Assembly (NCBI GenBank): GCA_013396525.1
Contig: VWYX01000395.1
Location: 484,183-548,182, forward strand
From: Chaetorhynchus papuensis
Taxonomy: Eukaryota > Chordata > Aves > Passeriformes > Rhipiduridae
Length of the DNA stretch: 64,000 nt
Reading direction: 5' to 3'
The position numbers were made by a program, and so were the translations under genes. This document shows positions 9,676 to 20,660 of this stretch, in pieces. The notes beneath the pieces were generated by a model. It was not told the DNA's origin and searched no databases. It saw nothing but the letters and a program-made list of their open reading frames with translations. Every line of letters begins with the position of its first letter. Within the stretch, counting starts at the first letter, position 1.

Positions 9676-12600
9676 ACACATTTTGTTGGAAACCTGTTCT
9701 TCCTCTCATTCCTCGGTAGCCCAAAAGATCCAGGAGAAAGCCAAACTACCTATTCTGAAGAGAAATCTTAGGGATCGTCCTCGAAGGGGATTTAATCTGT
9801 AAATACTGACCTGAAGGTATTCCCAGCTTAATACTGACATTCCTGTAAATGGTGGAACTATATCCTGAACACATACTTAGCCGAATTTTTCATTATTTGC
9901 TGAAATCATGGAATAGTAACAGTTGCTTATACTTTCTTTTGTACAGTAAATTGTTTGAAATGGAATTTTGTATATAAAAATCTGTATTACTACTTAGATA
10001 TCTATAAAATTCTTTCATGGAATCATTTTTTAAAGAAAAGCAAATATATACTAAATCTGTTTTATTTCTTTTTTTTTTTCCTTTGAACACTTATTTGAAA
10101 TAAACTTAAATATCCAAGAGTTTCTCCTGTGGGACAGGTTCTGTTCCCAACCCTCCTTGTGCTCTGAGCGTACAGACATCTTCCTAAAAATGTCCCAGGT
10201 AGATCTGGTGTTTGAGCTGCTTTAGAGACCCACTTGGAGATGAGTGAATCCCACCTGAAATCCATCTCCAAGAGCACAAAGGGAGTTTTGGCTGCTTTTG
10301 ACCTACAGACACAGAATATGAAATGATGGATCTTAGCCTGGGAGCTTTTATTTTCTACTGATTTAATCCTAGGCATTTAGGAGAAAATAACATGGAGGAG
10401 CTTTTACTAAGATGTTTGAAAGGGGCTCATAATGAGGAAGAATGCTATTTGCTTTGTTTCTTTTTTAATTGGAAAGTGTACTCATTATTAAGAATGAACT
10501 GGTGAAACTACAGGAGTGAAACTCGGGGAGCCTTTTGACCACGTTGTGCTGGGTTCAGCTCTGAAGGGAAGCAGAACAGCTCCAACTGTGGCTATCACAT
10601 TTTCACTGCCCTGAGGGACCTGTCCAAGCAAAGCTGGGCTCAGAACCTCACTTGCTGATTGCATTTTTTTTTCTCCTTCTCCTGTTTAACTGTTCTGTGA
10701 GAAGGCAAAGCATGAGGCTTCATGCCAGTCCTCCTTTCCTTGATGGAAAATATTAATGCTCCAAGCCAGGAAATTTAGTTAGGAGGTGGAAATTGTGTCC
10801 TGACAGAATGAACATGGACACCAGAAGCAGGTAAATCACAGCCTAGCTGGTAACTGCGTGGGATTGTCAGTTCTTAAAGACAAAATAGTGCATATGAGCT
10901 CATTAGATACAAGGTAATGCCTTCCAGAAAAAGACTTGCACTGTGGTTGTGGTACTTCTCCTGAAAGTTTTTTCATATTTGGGACGCAAAAATAAAGGTT
11001 TGCTTTTACCAATAGCAAACTTGAGGCAGGATTATGCTAATAAGGATTTACTGGAATAGAGGGGGGAAAAAATAAAGCAGGGAAGCAGGGATCTGGAAGT
11101 GATCAAAGAATACCTGGATGTGCCTTGGTGTGACTCACAGTAACCATGTGGGCCAGGTTTGATGAAAGATAGCAAACCAAGTATTTCATTTGTGCAAATA
11201 CAAAGCTGAATTCTGTGTTGGTGTGATAGCATGTCCATGACATGCATTCACCCTGTTCTTGGCATGCTTCTGCCCCAAAACCACGAGTACAAAACCACTT
11301 CCCAGCCCTGATCTGAGCAAAGAAAAAAAAAAAGAGTCCCAAACCCAATGTCTTAATGTATTGAAGAGGAGAATCATGACACCAGTTTGCTTGGTCCAAG
11401 AGAAAATGCAGACCAGGGGAAGATTCCTGCTGGAAATGGCTGCATGGACCATTTCCGAACCATTGCTGAATCACTGTTTGCTTTCTGCCACCCAAAGTTT
11501 GTAGCAAAGACACGACCTCAGTTGGTGCGTCGGAGGAGGAAGTTGTTCCCACCCCACGGTGCTGCCAGTGTGAGTCTGAATCTCCTAGATTTCCATGTCA
11601 TTGTGTTTCCAAGATACTGTCCTACAAATATTTTGCAGTCTTAAATAGCTTGAGGGTGAATAAGTCTCATGTCAAGGTACAGACACGTTTCTATTTTTAA
11701 CTCCCCCACGCTCTCTGGTCCTGAGCTGTTAATGATCTTTTTGGCTGTTGTGATTTCCAATAAGCAATACTAATTTACTTTTCATCTTGATACCTCAGGA
11801 GTCTGATCTCTCCCAGAGTTCCATACATCACTTGAGTGCATTTATATTTTCCTATGAAGCTTTCAGAGTAAACAACTTCTTTTCCTCTTGCTGGAAAAAA
11901 ACCCCATCTTAAAATTTATATGAATTCCATTCAAACTCTGGTTCAATTCTTTGCACATTTGAGCACTATTTATTCCATGACCAACCACAACATGCCATTT
12001 TTAGTATAGCAGAGAAAAACCAAAGTTCTTTTTTTAACCTTCTTTTTTTAGCCCAACAGGCCTTTCTGAAGAAAAAAAACGAACTATGAATGTGGCTTGT
12101 TTTGAATTTTAACTCTATCCTTAATTTTTAAGGCCATGCAGGCTACCTGAAGCCAAAGAAAATATTTCCATTGGTTCCCTTTGACTTCAGCATGCATTGC
12201 ATGAGGTTAAGCATTACTTATTGAGTGATTGATTTCACTTCGGATAAAATAAAAACTCCTGACAGTTATTGTAGGTTACTTTTCTAACCCTCAGTATCAG
12301 CTAAAGCCAAAATAAATTGATGCAGATGCATTGTGAGAGCAGTAAAGAGTTGGGTGCACCACTGTGCTGGTTTCCATGAGGCAAAGGCCTTGGAAAATCC
12401 AAGAAAATTGAAGATTTTGAGGTCATAGCTTTCATCTTGCTTCCATCTCTGGAAAAAAATTCATGCCAAAACAGGAAACAGATCTGTTTGGATGACCATG
12501 AGAAGAAAGAATCAAAATACAAAATATTTAGCAGAGTGTTTGTGCTGAACAAGCTTGAAAGTGTAATAAAGTCCATTTTTCAGAGCGAGAGCCATGTGGT

Positions 12601-13233
12601 TAAGCAATCCTAGAAGAGAAGAAAAGGTTATTCCCTATTTTTACTGCTAAATGAAAACATAGTGGTTATCTTCTCCAGCTGAAATATGAAATGGAGCTAC
12701 GGGAAAGGTGCAAAATAGGGAAGGGAGGAAGAAAAGGCTTTTACCTGCTGTTCTCAGACCCCAGGTAGCTGACAGGTCAGCCACAGGAGTGTTTTTTTCT
12801 GGAAAAAGGATGGATTCCGAAGCAAAGACACCATGTAGGTGGGTTATGGGGCAGCCTTTGCCAGGGTTCCCACAGCCATGTGCTATCCCAGCCATGCCAA
12901 GCCAGTCGTGGGTCTGGTGTGGAGATGGAAGCTGGAAGGCTTTGGTCCTGTGGGAGCAACGTTGCTCAGGAGCCTGGAATTCCCATCTATCCTGGCAGCA
13001 GCGTGTAATTACAGGAGCAGCTCACATTTCCCATCGTATTAATCTCTGAAATACATCTCCAGGTAAGGAAGGAAGGTAATTGCAAGTAATTAGCCATCAA
13101 GTGGGTGGGCAATAAATCTCAGCAGGCCAGAATGCTCTGGGTTTGCTGCAAGAGGTGGTGTGTGTGCACCATGTGTCTGCAGGCTGGTGGGCTCTGACTC
13201 CTGGAGTTGTTTGGGCGTTTTACTCTCCTCAGG
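9676..13233. other. Intergenic, downstream of ANO1, nothing further recognised
   Basis: AT-rich sequence with scattered short open frames on both strands and no recognisable protein. A secondary AATAAA lies at 10,099. The 149-codon minus-strand frame near 11.1-11.5 kb has no features of a real protein. Confidence 0.7.
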
Positions 13234-13676
13234 TGATGCCTTAAGGGGCCTCCTAGACACAGAGACTGGACAAGAACAAGGGAATAAAGGTGGGGATTTA
13301 TTGGAAAGGCCTTCAAAGGTACCCCTGGGGAGCCAGAGGCTGCTGGACCCCGACGGACCCCAAGATGGACGAGAGGTCACGAGTTCCTCACACTTTTATA
13401 GGCTTGGTTCATTTGCATAGCCAGGGTTAATTCTCCAATTAAAGCTTCAGTTTAATGATGTATTCCCCACAGCTTGCTCTCCCTTAGAGGCTCTTTGGTT
13501 TATACTTTTTGGGCCTAGGAGGGTCTGGGTGTCCTTGGAGAGCAGGCCCGGAGAGGCTTTGTTGTGTCTGCCCAGCATGAGAGAGCAGAAATTAACAGGA
13601 TGCAAGAAACTTCAGAGTTACACACCAAGCAGTACAGAATTTGAAAAACACAAAAGTTAAAACCTAAGGCATCTCA
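13234..13676 (-). mobile_element. Solo LTR of an endogenous retrovirus, minus orientation
   Basis: Read on the minus strand, this segment has the order of a retroviral LTR: a TATA box (ttttata on +, 13,394-13,400), about 100 bases of transcribed region, and an AATAAA signal (tttatt on +, 13,297-13,302). Its ends are inverted repeats, TGATGCCTTAAGG on the left and CCTAAGGCATC on the right. The hexamer CTCAGG occurs at 13,228-13,233 and at 13,673-13,678, which looks like a 6-bp target-site duplication, as for class II (ERVK-like) elements. The right end is therefore 13,672 if the duplication is counted, or 13,676 if the LTR ends in CA. No retroviral gene or second LTR lies nearby, so it is a solo LTR left by recombination. 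Confidence 0.72.
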
Positions 13677-13678
13677 GG

Positions 13679-16600
13679 GCACTTCCGGAAAAGAGGAGCT
13701 GTGAGCAGGGAAGGAACGGTGAAATTCCTGTGAGCAAATCAACGTGAACTTCAGCTCCATCTTCATCCTGCCTTCAGAGAGCGGAACAAGTAAAACTGAG
13801 AGGCAGTTCTGAACTTCCACTGAACCTCCTCCCTTCTGCCTCTCTGAGTTTGACTTCTGAACCAAAGTTTCTCCACCTCTTTACAAGGCTTGCCTTTTAG
13901 AGCTGGTGAGCTAAGCTGGGAATCACCTCTGGGGCTTCCTGGGGATAAGAAGGGACAATGAATTAACCACTGGCAGGTTTAGGTGCTTGGCAAAGATGTG
14001 GTACAGGCTCCTTTCAAAAGCCTCACTCCAAAACTGGTGAAGAACAGCAAAGTATGGTTAAATGTGTATTTGACTGGTCAGAGAGGGTGAGCTTTGGACA
14101 GATCTTATGCTACAGGTCATTTAATTTGGGTTGTATCTACAAAAGGAAAAAATGCAAACTCCCTATGTGGCTTTTTTGGCTCCAAGCTGTGGCACGTGTA
14201 ACCTCCTCACTTCTTCTACAGTGTACAGACTGTGAGGAAAATATATAAATGCTATATATTGTATTAGATTAATCCAGCCTTCTCTCAGGAAGTCACGCTC
14301 CCTTCCTAGACTTTTCATCTCTGGGAACAAATGCAACAAGTTTCCCACATGTCTGTGTATGAAAATGGACTCCAAATTGTGGTTTAGGACCAGCTGGTAT
14401 CTGGTTCTGACCACAGCACTGGACTAGCTTAAATTACAGCATTTCTTCAGAAAGCAGAAAATAATACTTCCTCCCCAAAGAATCGACGGACAGGGATGAT
14501 GAAACCAGATTTGCTTTCTTATTTATTATATCTAAATCCCTGTGAGTAACTTGCCCAGTCACATCCTGTATCACTTAGTGGCTACACAAAACTAGTCATG
14601 TTTTGAAAGGAAATAACTGGGAAATAACTGCACTGTGTTTGAGCAGACGAGGCACTCCCTCTCTAATCAGAATTGAGTCAAAAATGTGCACCTTCCAACC
14701 TCCAGCACAGTGACTCAGATGGAAAATACTGCATAGGCACATCCTGAAAAGAATGAAAGTCACGGGTATCTAAGGCAATACTTGTTTCTAGGAAATAACC
14801 CCCGCCTCTCGGCTTGTCGTTATGTCCAGTCACGGCAGTGGTTCACAACACCTGAGTTTTAACTCAAAAATCAAGCAAGTGCGACCATGCTCACTGATTT
14901 TTCTTTACAATAGCAAAAGTTCAGTACCTCTGAGAGACATTTGGGTATTTCCTGGTCTCTGAAGAGGCTGCTCTGCAGGCTGGATGCAGAGACACAGCTG
15001 GGAAAAAGTTTTCACCAGGGGCAAAGCAGAGTCTACTAGTGCAGAAGAGATAAGAGCTGAATATTCACAGATACACACACAAAAAAAATCGCTGCTGCCA
15101 TTATTTCAACTGCAATGCTCTGCAGCAAGCAATGGAGTGCTGCTCCTCAGTAAGGAAAGGGGAAAAAAAACCTTTCCTTGGGTGGGAGGAGGAAGTCCTG
15201 TGGCACAGGACTAAGTACATGCTTGTAATAAATACTTCCAAGTGGTGCAAAATGGATCAGTTTTCTGCAAAATAATTATTTTGGTTAGCCTAACCTTTAT
15301 TTTATAGCTGCTCACAATATTGTATTTTCTAATACAAAGATGGAGAATGAAGAAAAACACCTCAATTTACAGAAAGTAAATGTTATTGTGGTAAGTATTC
15401 ACCTTTTCATGGTTTTATCTGGTTTAGGAACTGGCAATAGAGCAGCTCAGGAAAATAAAGAACAAATTATACATACTCTGCAGAAATTAATTAGTATTAG
15501 CTTCCAAGCCTGGCAATCAAAGATGCTGGATTATTTCCCTGGATGAATAGCAACTTCCAGTTTGGATCTTAACTTGCTTTGCTTCGCCCTCAGCCAGTCA
15601 CAGAGCAGGATCTGAACTGAATAGAAACAGAAGGGGCCCCAAAAGAGATCTAATGATCATTCACTGTTATTCAGGGGTGTTCTGTCATTTCACAACGACA
15701 TTCCTCTGCAAACAACCCTCTCTCTCTGTTTTCTCTGTTCTCCTGTTTTTCCAAGTGCCAAATTAATGTCACAGGGCTTAATAAATACAGTTTAGAGGAA
15801 TGAAATGTGCTGGGTTAATATATACACACAGCTTTATTGACATGTGAAATGTTTGTCTGAATGATTTCATGCTTCCATGGTATGATGAAAATTCACTACA
15901 AAAATAGGTAAAAAGTCAAGTCAGAGGTTTTTAGCCGGAGCAAATAAACAAAAGTCTACAATTTACCCTTCCCCTAAAGTTAAACTAACTTCTTCTGCCA
16001 ACAATAACACAACAGAATTGTATCAACAGAATTATATCAACACTTCTGCTGTTTCAATATTAAGTTCAAGCATCTGTTAACAACTTATTGCTTGTTGTTG
16101 TTGTTACTTGGCCAGATTTTATCTGTATACAAACTAGTCATGCCAGAGTTCACTCTCTTTTCAGTACTTATTTACTTTTCCCACACTCCGCTTCTAATTT
16201 TCTCTCTCAACTCACAGTAATTTGACATTTCTTACAGGCCCTTTTGTCAGGGACAGTTTTCTCCTAATATCCTTAGTCTCTTCACAAATGAGTTTCTTTA
16301 CCAAAGCACTTCTTTCTACTCTGGCTGTTATAGCAACAGAGAGGTGACACCTGACAAAAGAAACATGTACAGATCAATTCATTCACAAAAAAAATAGAGA
16401 AACCATCTTCTCTTTGCTGAAAATGTGCATTTTAGGGTTTTGCAAAAAAAAAAAAAAAAAACCAAAAAGGGTGAGAGGCATTGAATAAATACATTAAGAA
16501 ATGTTATGGAAATCAGTTTATTCACCACGGGAGTAAAAAAGCAAGGAAGCAAACTACAAACCTCTTGTAGCCCAATTCTGCTAGTAGGGAGGGGGTTGCT

Positions 16601-18854
16601 TTTTTAATGCAAAATCTCTTATCTTGAAGACAGCATAGAAAAAGAGGAGGTAATGCCTTCCAGAAAAAGGAATGCTATTAATTGCCTTGGGAGAAAAGAG
16701 CAGGTATATTAAAAGAAGTGTGCGATCTACTGGGCCTCAGAAGAGAAACAGGTGCTCAGCACTGCCTGTGCCAAGGTGTTTGCCCAACCTGTGTCAAGGA
16801 TTTTAAACCCCCCTGGGTTATCTGCTATTGAAGAGCGTGGTAAATTAAAGAAATTATCAAAGCTGCTTCACTTAAAAACCCGGCAGCTCGTAAATGCTCC
16901 AGTTTCTCTGGAGCAGCAGAATGTCGGTGGCCTTGGCTGGAAATCACGAAGCATCTTCCCGAGTTCCCACACAAACACACCTCAGTCACCGAAAGCTCAG
17001 GACAGCCCCACACTTTGCCATTTTTGCAGTCCCCAAAATGGGTGGGTTTTGCCTGAATGTCGCGGTGACCAACACCTCCCTGAGGGCTCTGCTGAAATTA
17101 ATCTTTTCATGCTCTCTTTGCCCTGCTCCTCCAGTGAGGACCGTGAAGTCAAAGCTAAGCCTGAAACACTCCCAGGCTTCGAGCTCCCTCTGCAGTATTT
17201 TGCAAGGACTCAGCTTGTCTCGAGAAACCCAAGGATTATTTGGTTAGGAACAGGATCATTCACAGCACTTAAATTTCTGGGAAACTTCCACTGAAATCTG
17301 AGCTGCTCCAATAAATCATTTCTATTAAGTTTTATTCCGATGCAGAAGTGCTTATGATGTGTTAGGCTCGCCTAATACTTTCTTTGCCAAAGCCCCACGG
17401 AGTGCTTCCAAAGGAAATCCCTGGAATACTGCAAGTTGCTGGGGTACTTTCATCAGTGAATGCGTCCAAGTCAGGTTCAGACAGAATAAAAGACCCTACT
17501 CAATCACTCTGCCTTTGGTTAGAAGTGAGTTTAAAAGCACTTAAGAGTCTTAATTAAATATTGATTTGTGTCTTTTAGTTTCATATCTGTTACAAATTTA
17601 AACACCTTTGGAATTACATAAACGCGCAGCATCACTTTCACGCTCCTTGTACCTCAGTGCCGAATCTGGCCATTAGGTTTGTACGAGCTGATTAAAATCT
17701 CAGTTGGTGTTGTTCTCAATTGCATGTCAAGATATAGAGAATAAAACCATGAATTTTACTGATTTAGATTTCTCTCACATAGAATTGTCTCTGAATTCAG
17801 CTGGCTGCCATCTCCAGGCACACTGGAATTTGGTCCCTGCTGTTTTGTAGAGTCACCTTCCTTGACAAAATTAACAGGAGATTTTAATTAACTGGATTTT
17901 ATACTTCTTACATCAGTACAAGGGTTACTCCTGCTTCATAAATTAATCCACACACAGCAAATATATTTCTCCTACGCTACTCTTTTTGTTAATGTCTTTC
18001 CTTGAGTTTAAAGTATATTCAGGGCTGCAGAAAGAAACCAAATCTCTTAAATCAGGCACAATTTGTCCCAGCTCGGGTTCTCAGTGGCGATTCCTCTCGC
18101 TCTTTGCTTTACCACGAGACCCTGCAACGAGTTAATTCCCTCCATTAGGGAATAAACGTTTAGGGAATAAACAAAAATATCTAGTGGGTTTATCTAAGGA
18201 GGGCTTGTGCCTGTGGGAGTTTTGGAAATGTTTTGGGGGTAGGAGTTCACGTTGGAATGTGAGAGTGGAGACAGAGATGAGGAAGATGATAGTGTTTAAG
18301 TCCATTTATCAGATGGAAATCTTTTTATGATGAGAGAACACAGGTCTGTGAGTGTGTTGTAAGAATAATAAATTAAAGTGTGCTGGAAACAACCTAGGAA
18401 TGGGGTAGCTTGGGGAATCAATGTGCCAGTGCTCACTGGAGGAACAAGGAAATCTCTGAACTATCTACATGTGCTGAGAAGAAAAGCCAAAAGGCACCTA
18501 AAAAACAATGGGATGAACTTGATCTTTCCCATTTAAGAAAAGTTCACAACCTTCCACCTTGTGTAAGAGTCGCCTCTAAAATGCAGGGACTTAACATTTG
18601 CCCTGCTTCTTCCCTTTTAAAGGTCAGGAGGCACATTGTGTCACAATTAATCTCTGTGAAGAACAAAGGCCAGGCTGCATACCCTGTGTTTCCAGGGAAA
18701 GGCTGGGGGTCTCTGGGGGCAGCCGAGGCTGCACAGGGAGGGCAGAGGCTGCTTCCCTGGGCAGCTGTCAGGCAGGGAAACCACGGGAATGGCATCTCTT
18801 TGGGAGCAGGGCTCTGTTGTGGCTTTTTTTGCTCTTGGTGTAGAAGGCCCTTTA
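13679..18854. other. Intergenic between the solo LTR and the FADD-side CR1 fragments; no gene recognised
   Basis: AT-rich sequence with an 18-base poly-A at 16,444-16,461. The longest open frame (about 180 codons, + strand, 16,752-17,294) begins at GTG, has low-complexity composition and resembles nothing I know. At this frequency of stops, a few frames of this length are expected by chance in 64 kb. Confidence 0.7.
16444..16461 (+). repeat. Poly-A run (18)
   Basis: A homopolymer run. No retroposed gene is visible upstream of it. Confidence 0.9.
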
Positions 18855-19225
18855 CAGAATCACAGAACATTGAACAATTAAGCTCGGAAAAGACCTCCAA
18901 GATCATTGAGTCCAACCATTAACCCAGCACTGCAAGTCCACCACGATGTCTCAAAGCACCACATCTGTATGTCTTTTAAATCCCTCCAGGGATGGTGACT
19001 CCACCACTTCCCCTGGGCAGCCTGTTCCAATGCCTGTCCATCATTTCAGTGAAGAAATTTCTCCTAATATCCCACCTAAACCTCCCCTGGTGATTTTCCT
19101 CTTGTCCAGCCCCTTTTCCTCAGGAAAACAGATCAAACCCCTACTCTCTACACGCTCCTCTCAGGGAGTTGAGGAGAGCGAGAAGGTACCCCAGAGCCTC
19201 CTCCTCCCCAGGTTGAACCTTTCAT
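18855..19225 (-). mobile_element. CR1 LINE 3'-end fragment, minus orientation
   Basis: The + strand starts with the reverse complement of a CR1 tail (cagaatcacagaacattg, then gaaaagacctccaagatcattgagtcc). It continues through gatggtgactccaccacttcc, cagcctgttccaatgcctg and gaagaaatttctcctaatatc, all standard CR1 3'-end phrases. It is truncated inside the second open reading frame/3'UTR region, so it is a dead 5'-truncated copy. Confidence 0.92.
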
Positions 19226-19383
19226 CCTTGTACTGCTTTTCTTTCCACCTTTTGAAAAAATACCCACAGAGATTAACCCTCACAGGGGTAGATGTTTGCA
19301 AGAAGTCCAGTGATTCAGTATTAAACAGGAAAGCTACAGTCCCCCCAACTTCAGGCTTAGACTGGTGAGGTCACTCCATGAGT

Positions 19384-19885
19384 CTTGTCCGGTTCTGGGC
19401 TTCTCAATTCAAGAAGGACATTGAGGGGCTGGAGCGGGTCCAGGGCAGGGAACGGAGCTGGGAAGGGGCTGGAGCCCCAGGAGCGGCTGAGGGAGCTCGG
19501 AAAGGGGCTCAGCCTGGAGCAAAGGAGGCTCAGGGGGGACCTTGTGGCTCTGCACAACTCCCTGACAGGAGGGGGCAGCCGGGGCGGGTCGGGCTCTGCT
19601 GCCAGGGAATGAGAGGACATGGTCTAAGCTGCACCAGGAGAGGCTTAGGTTGGACATTGGGAAGAATTCCTTTGCAGAAAGGGTGATCAGACATTGGAAT
19701 GGACTGCCCAGAGAGGTGGTGGAGTCACCGTCCCTGGCAGTGTTTAATGAAAGACTGGATGTGGCTCTCAGTGCCACGGTCTGGTTGACACGGTGGTGTT
19801 CGGTCATAGACTGGACTCGATGGTCTCCAAGGTCTTTTCCAACCGAATTGGTTCTGAGATTCTGTGATTCTGGGACCTGGCCAGG
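19384..19885 (+). mobile_element. CR1 LINE 3'-end fragment, plus orientation, abutting the FADD CpG island
   Basis: It starts at gtccggttctgggcttctcaa and aagaaggacattgaggggc, continues through gggcagcctgg-type, ggacattgggaagaattcc and gagaggtggtggagtcaccg phrases, and ends with the typical tail ttccaaccgaattggttctg, agattctgtgattctg. The segment ggttgacacggtggtgttcg marks a particular subfamily that recurs, inverted, at 38,055-38,535. The open frames in this region on both strands are shadows of this repeat. Confidence 0.92.
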
Positions 19886-20281
19886 GCTGAGGCGCTGAGG
19901 CACGGGGGGCTCTGCTGCAGCAGCACACGGGCCGCGCCGAGCTCGGCTTCAACACACGCTCTGCATTCAGCAGCACCAAACAAGCCCGTTCGCCTCGCGG
20001 GGGGTCGGGGCAGTGGGTCCCCAACCCCAGGTTAGGCGGCGGCGAGAACACAAACCCACCCTTCACGGGCGGCAGCTCGGCCGCCATCTTGGGGCGGGCG
20101 GGGCGCGGGAAACCCGCGGTGTCACGTGAGTTCCGGGCGTGGGTCGCGGCCATCGCGGCGGAGCCGGGCCAGGCCAGGCCAGGCCGGGTCGGTCTCGGTC
20201 TCGGTCTCGGTCTCCGTCTCCCCGGTGTCGTGTCCCCGCTGTCTTTCCGTGTCCCCGGGAAGTCGCTCTGCGCAAACAGTA
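19886..20281 (+). promoter_or_regulatory. FADD: FADD CpG-island promoter and 5' leader
   Basis: GC content and CpG density rise sharply here and stay high through the first exon. Visible motifs are a YY1-type GCCGCCATCTTG (20,080-20,091), overlapping GC boxes gggcgggcggggcg (20,092-20,105) and an E-box GTCACGTGA (20,121-20,129). No TATA box is evident. These features fit a housekeeping-type promoter. The start of transcription is inferred to lie around 20.1-20.2 kb. Confidence 0.75.
20168..20221 (+). repeat. Short tandem repeats in FADD 5' leader: AGGCC x3, then GGTCTC array
   Basis: AGGCC is repeated three times and is followed by GGTCTC-type hexamers (three exact and one interrupted by CCGTCTC). 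In the FADD frame it reads as Ser-Val repeats, but it lies upstream of the first ATG. It is a possible length polymorphism. Confidence 0.8.
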
Positions 20282-20660
20282 ATGGATTTCCCCTCCGGAG
20301 GGTGGGGACGGGACGCCGAAATCCCCCCCGCGCGGCCTGTGCCGGGCGCGGGCCCCGGCGCCGTGAGTCCTTTCCTGGGCCTGCTGCACTCCATCTCCTC
20401 GGGCCTGTCGGACACGGAGCTCTCCGCCATGAAGTTCCTCTGCCGCGACAAAATTAGGAAGCGAAAGCTTGAGACGGTGCAAAGCGGCCGGGAACTCTTC
20501 AGCATCCTGATGGAGCAGCAGGAGATCTCGAGCGGCAACCTGGAATTCCTGAGAAAGCTGCTGCAGCACATCGATAGGGACGACTTGGTGGCACAGCTGG
20601 TGCAGTTCGAAGAGGAAGAACCTCATGCCCCTGATGGTCAGCCAGATGTACATGAGAAAC
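20282..20660 (+). CDS. FADD: FADD exon 1 (N-terminal extension and DED)
   Basis: The exon ends at GAGAAAC|GTAGGT. The first 27-28 codons are GC-rich and encode a Gly/Pro/Ala-rich stretch. The DED follows from residue 30. If the intron were retained, translation would stop at 20,684-20,686 and give a DED-only product. Confidence 0.93.

Noticed and set aside
11103..11552. 149-codon minus-strand frame downstream of ANO1
   Set aside because: Contains a poly-Phe stretch from a poly-A run and nothing recognisable.
16752..17294. 180-codon plus-strand frame between ANO1 and FADD
   Set aside because: Starts at GTG, has no domain or homology I recognise, and about one such frame is expected by chance in a window this size.
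19409..19903. 164-codon minus-strand frame at the FADD flank
   Set aside because: Lies on a CR1 3'-end fragment; the same translated phrases recur at the other CR1 copies.
20063..20653. Minus-strand open frames of 149-196 codons opposite FADD exon 1
   Set aside because: Shadow of a GC-rich coding exon on the other strand.
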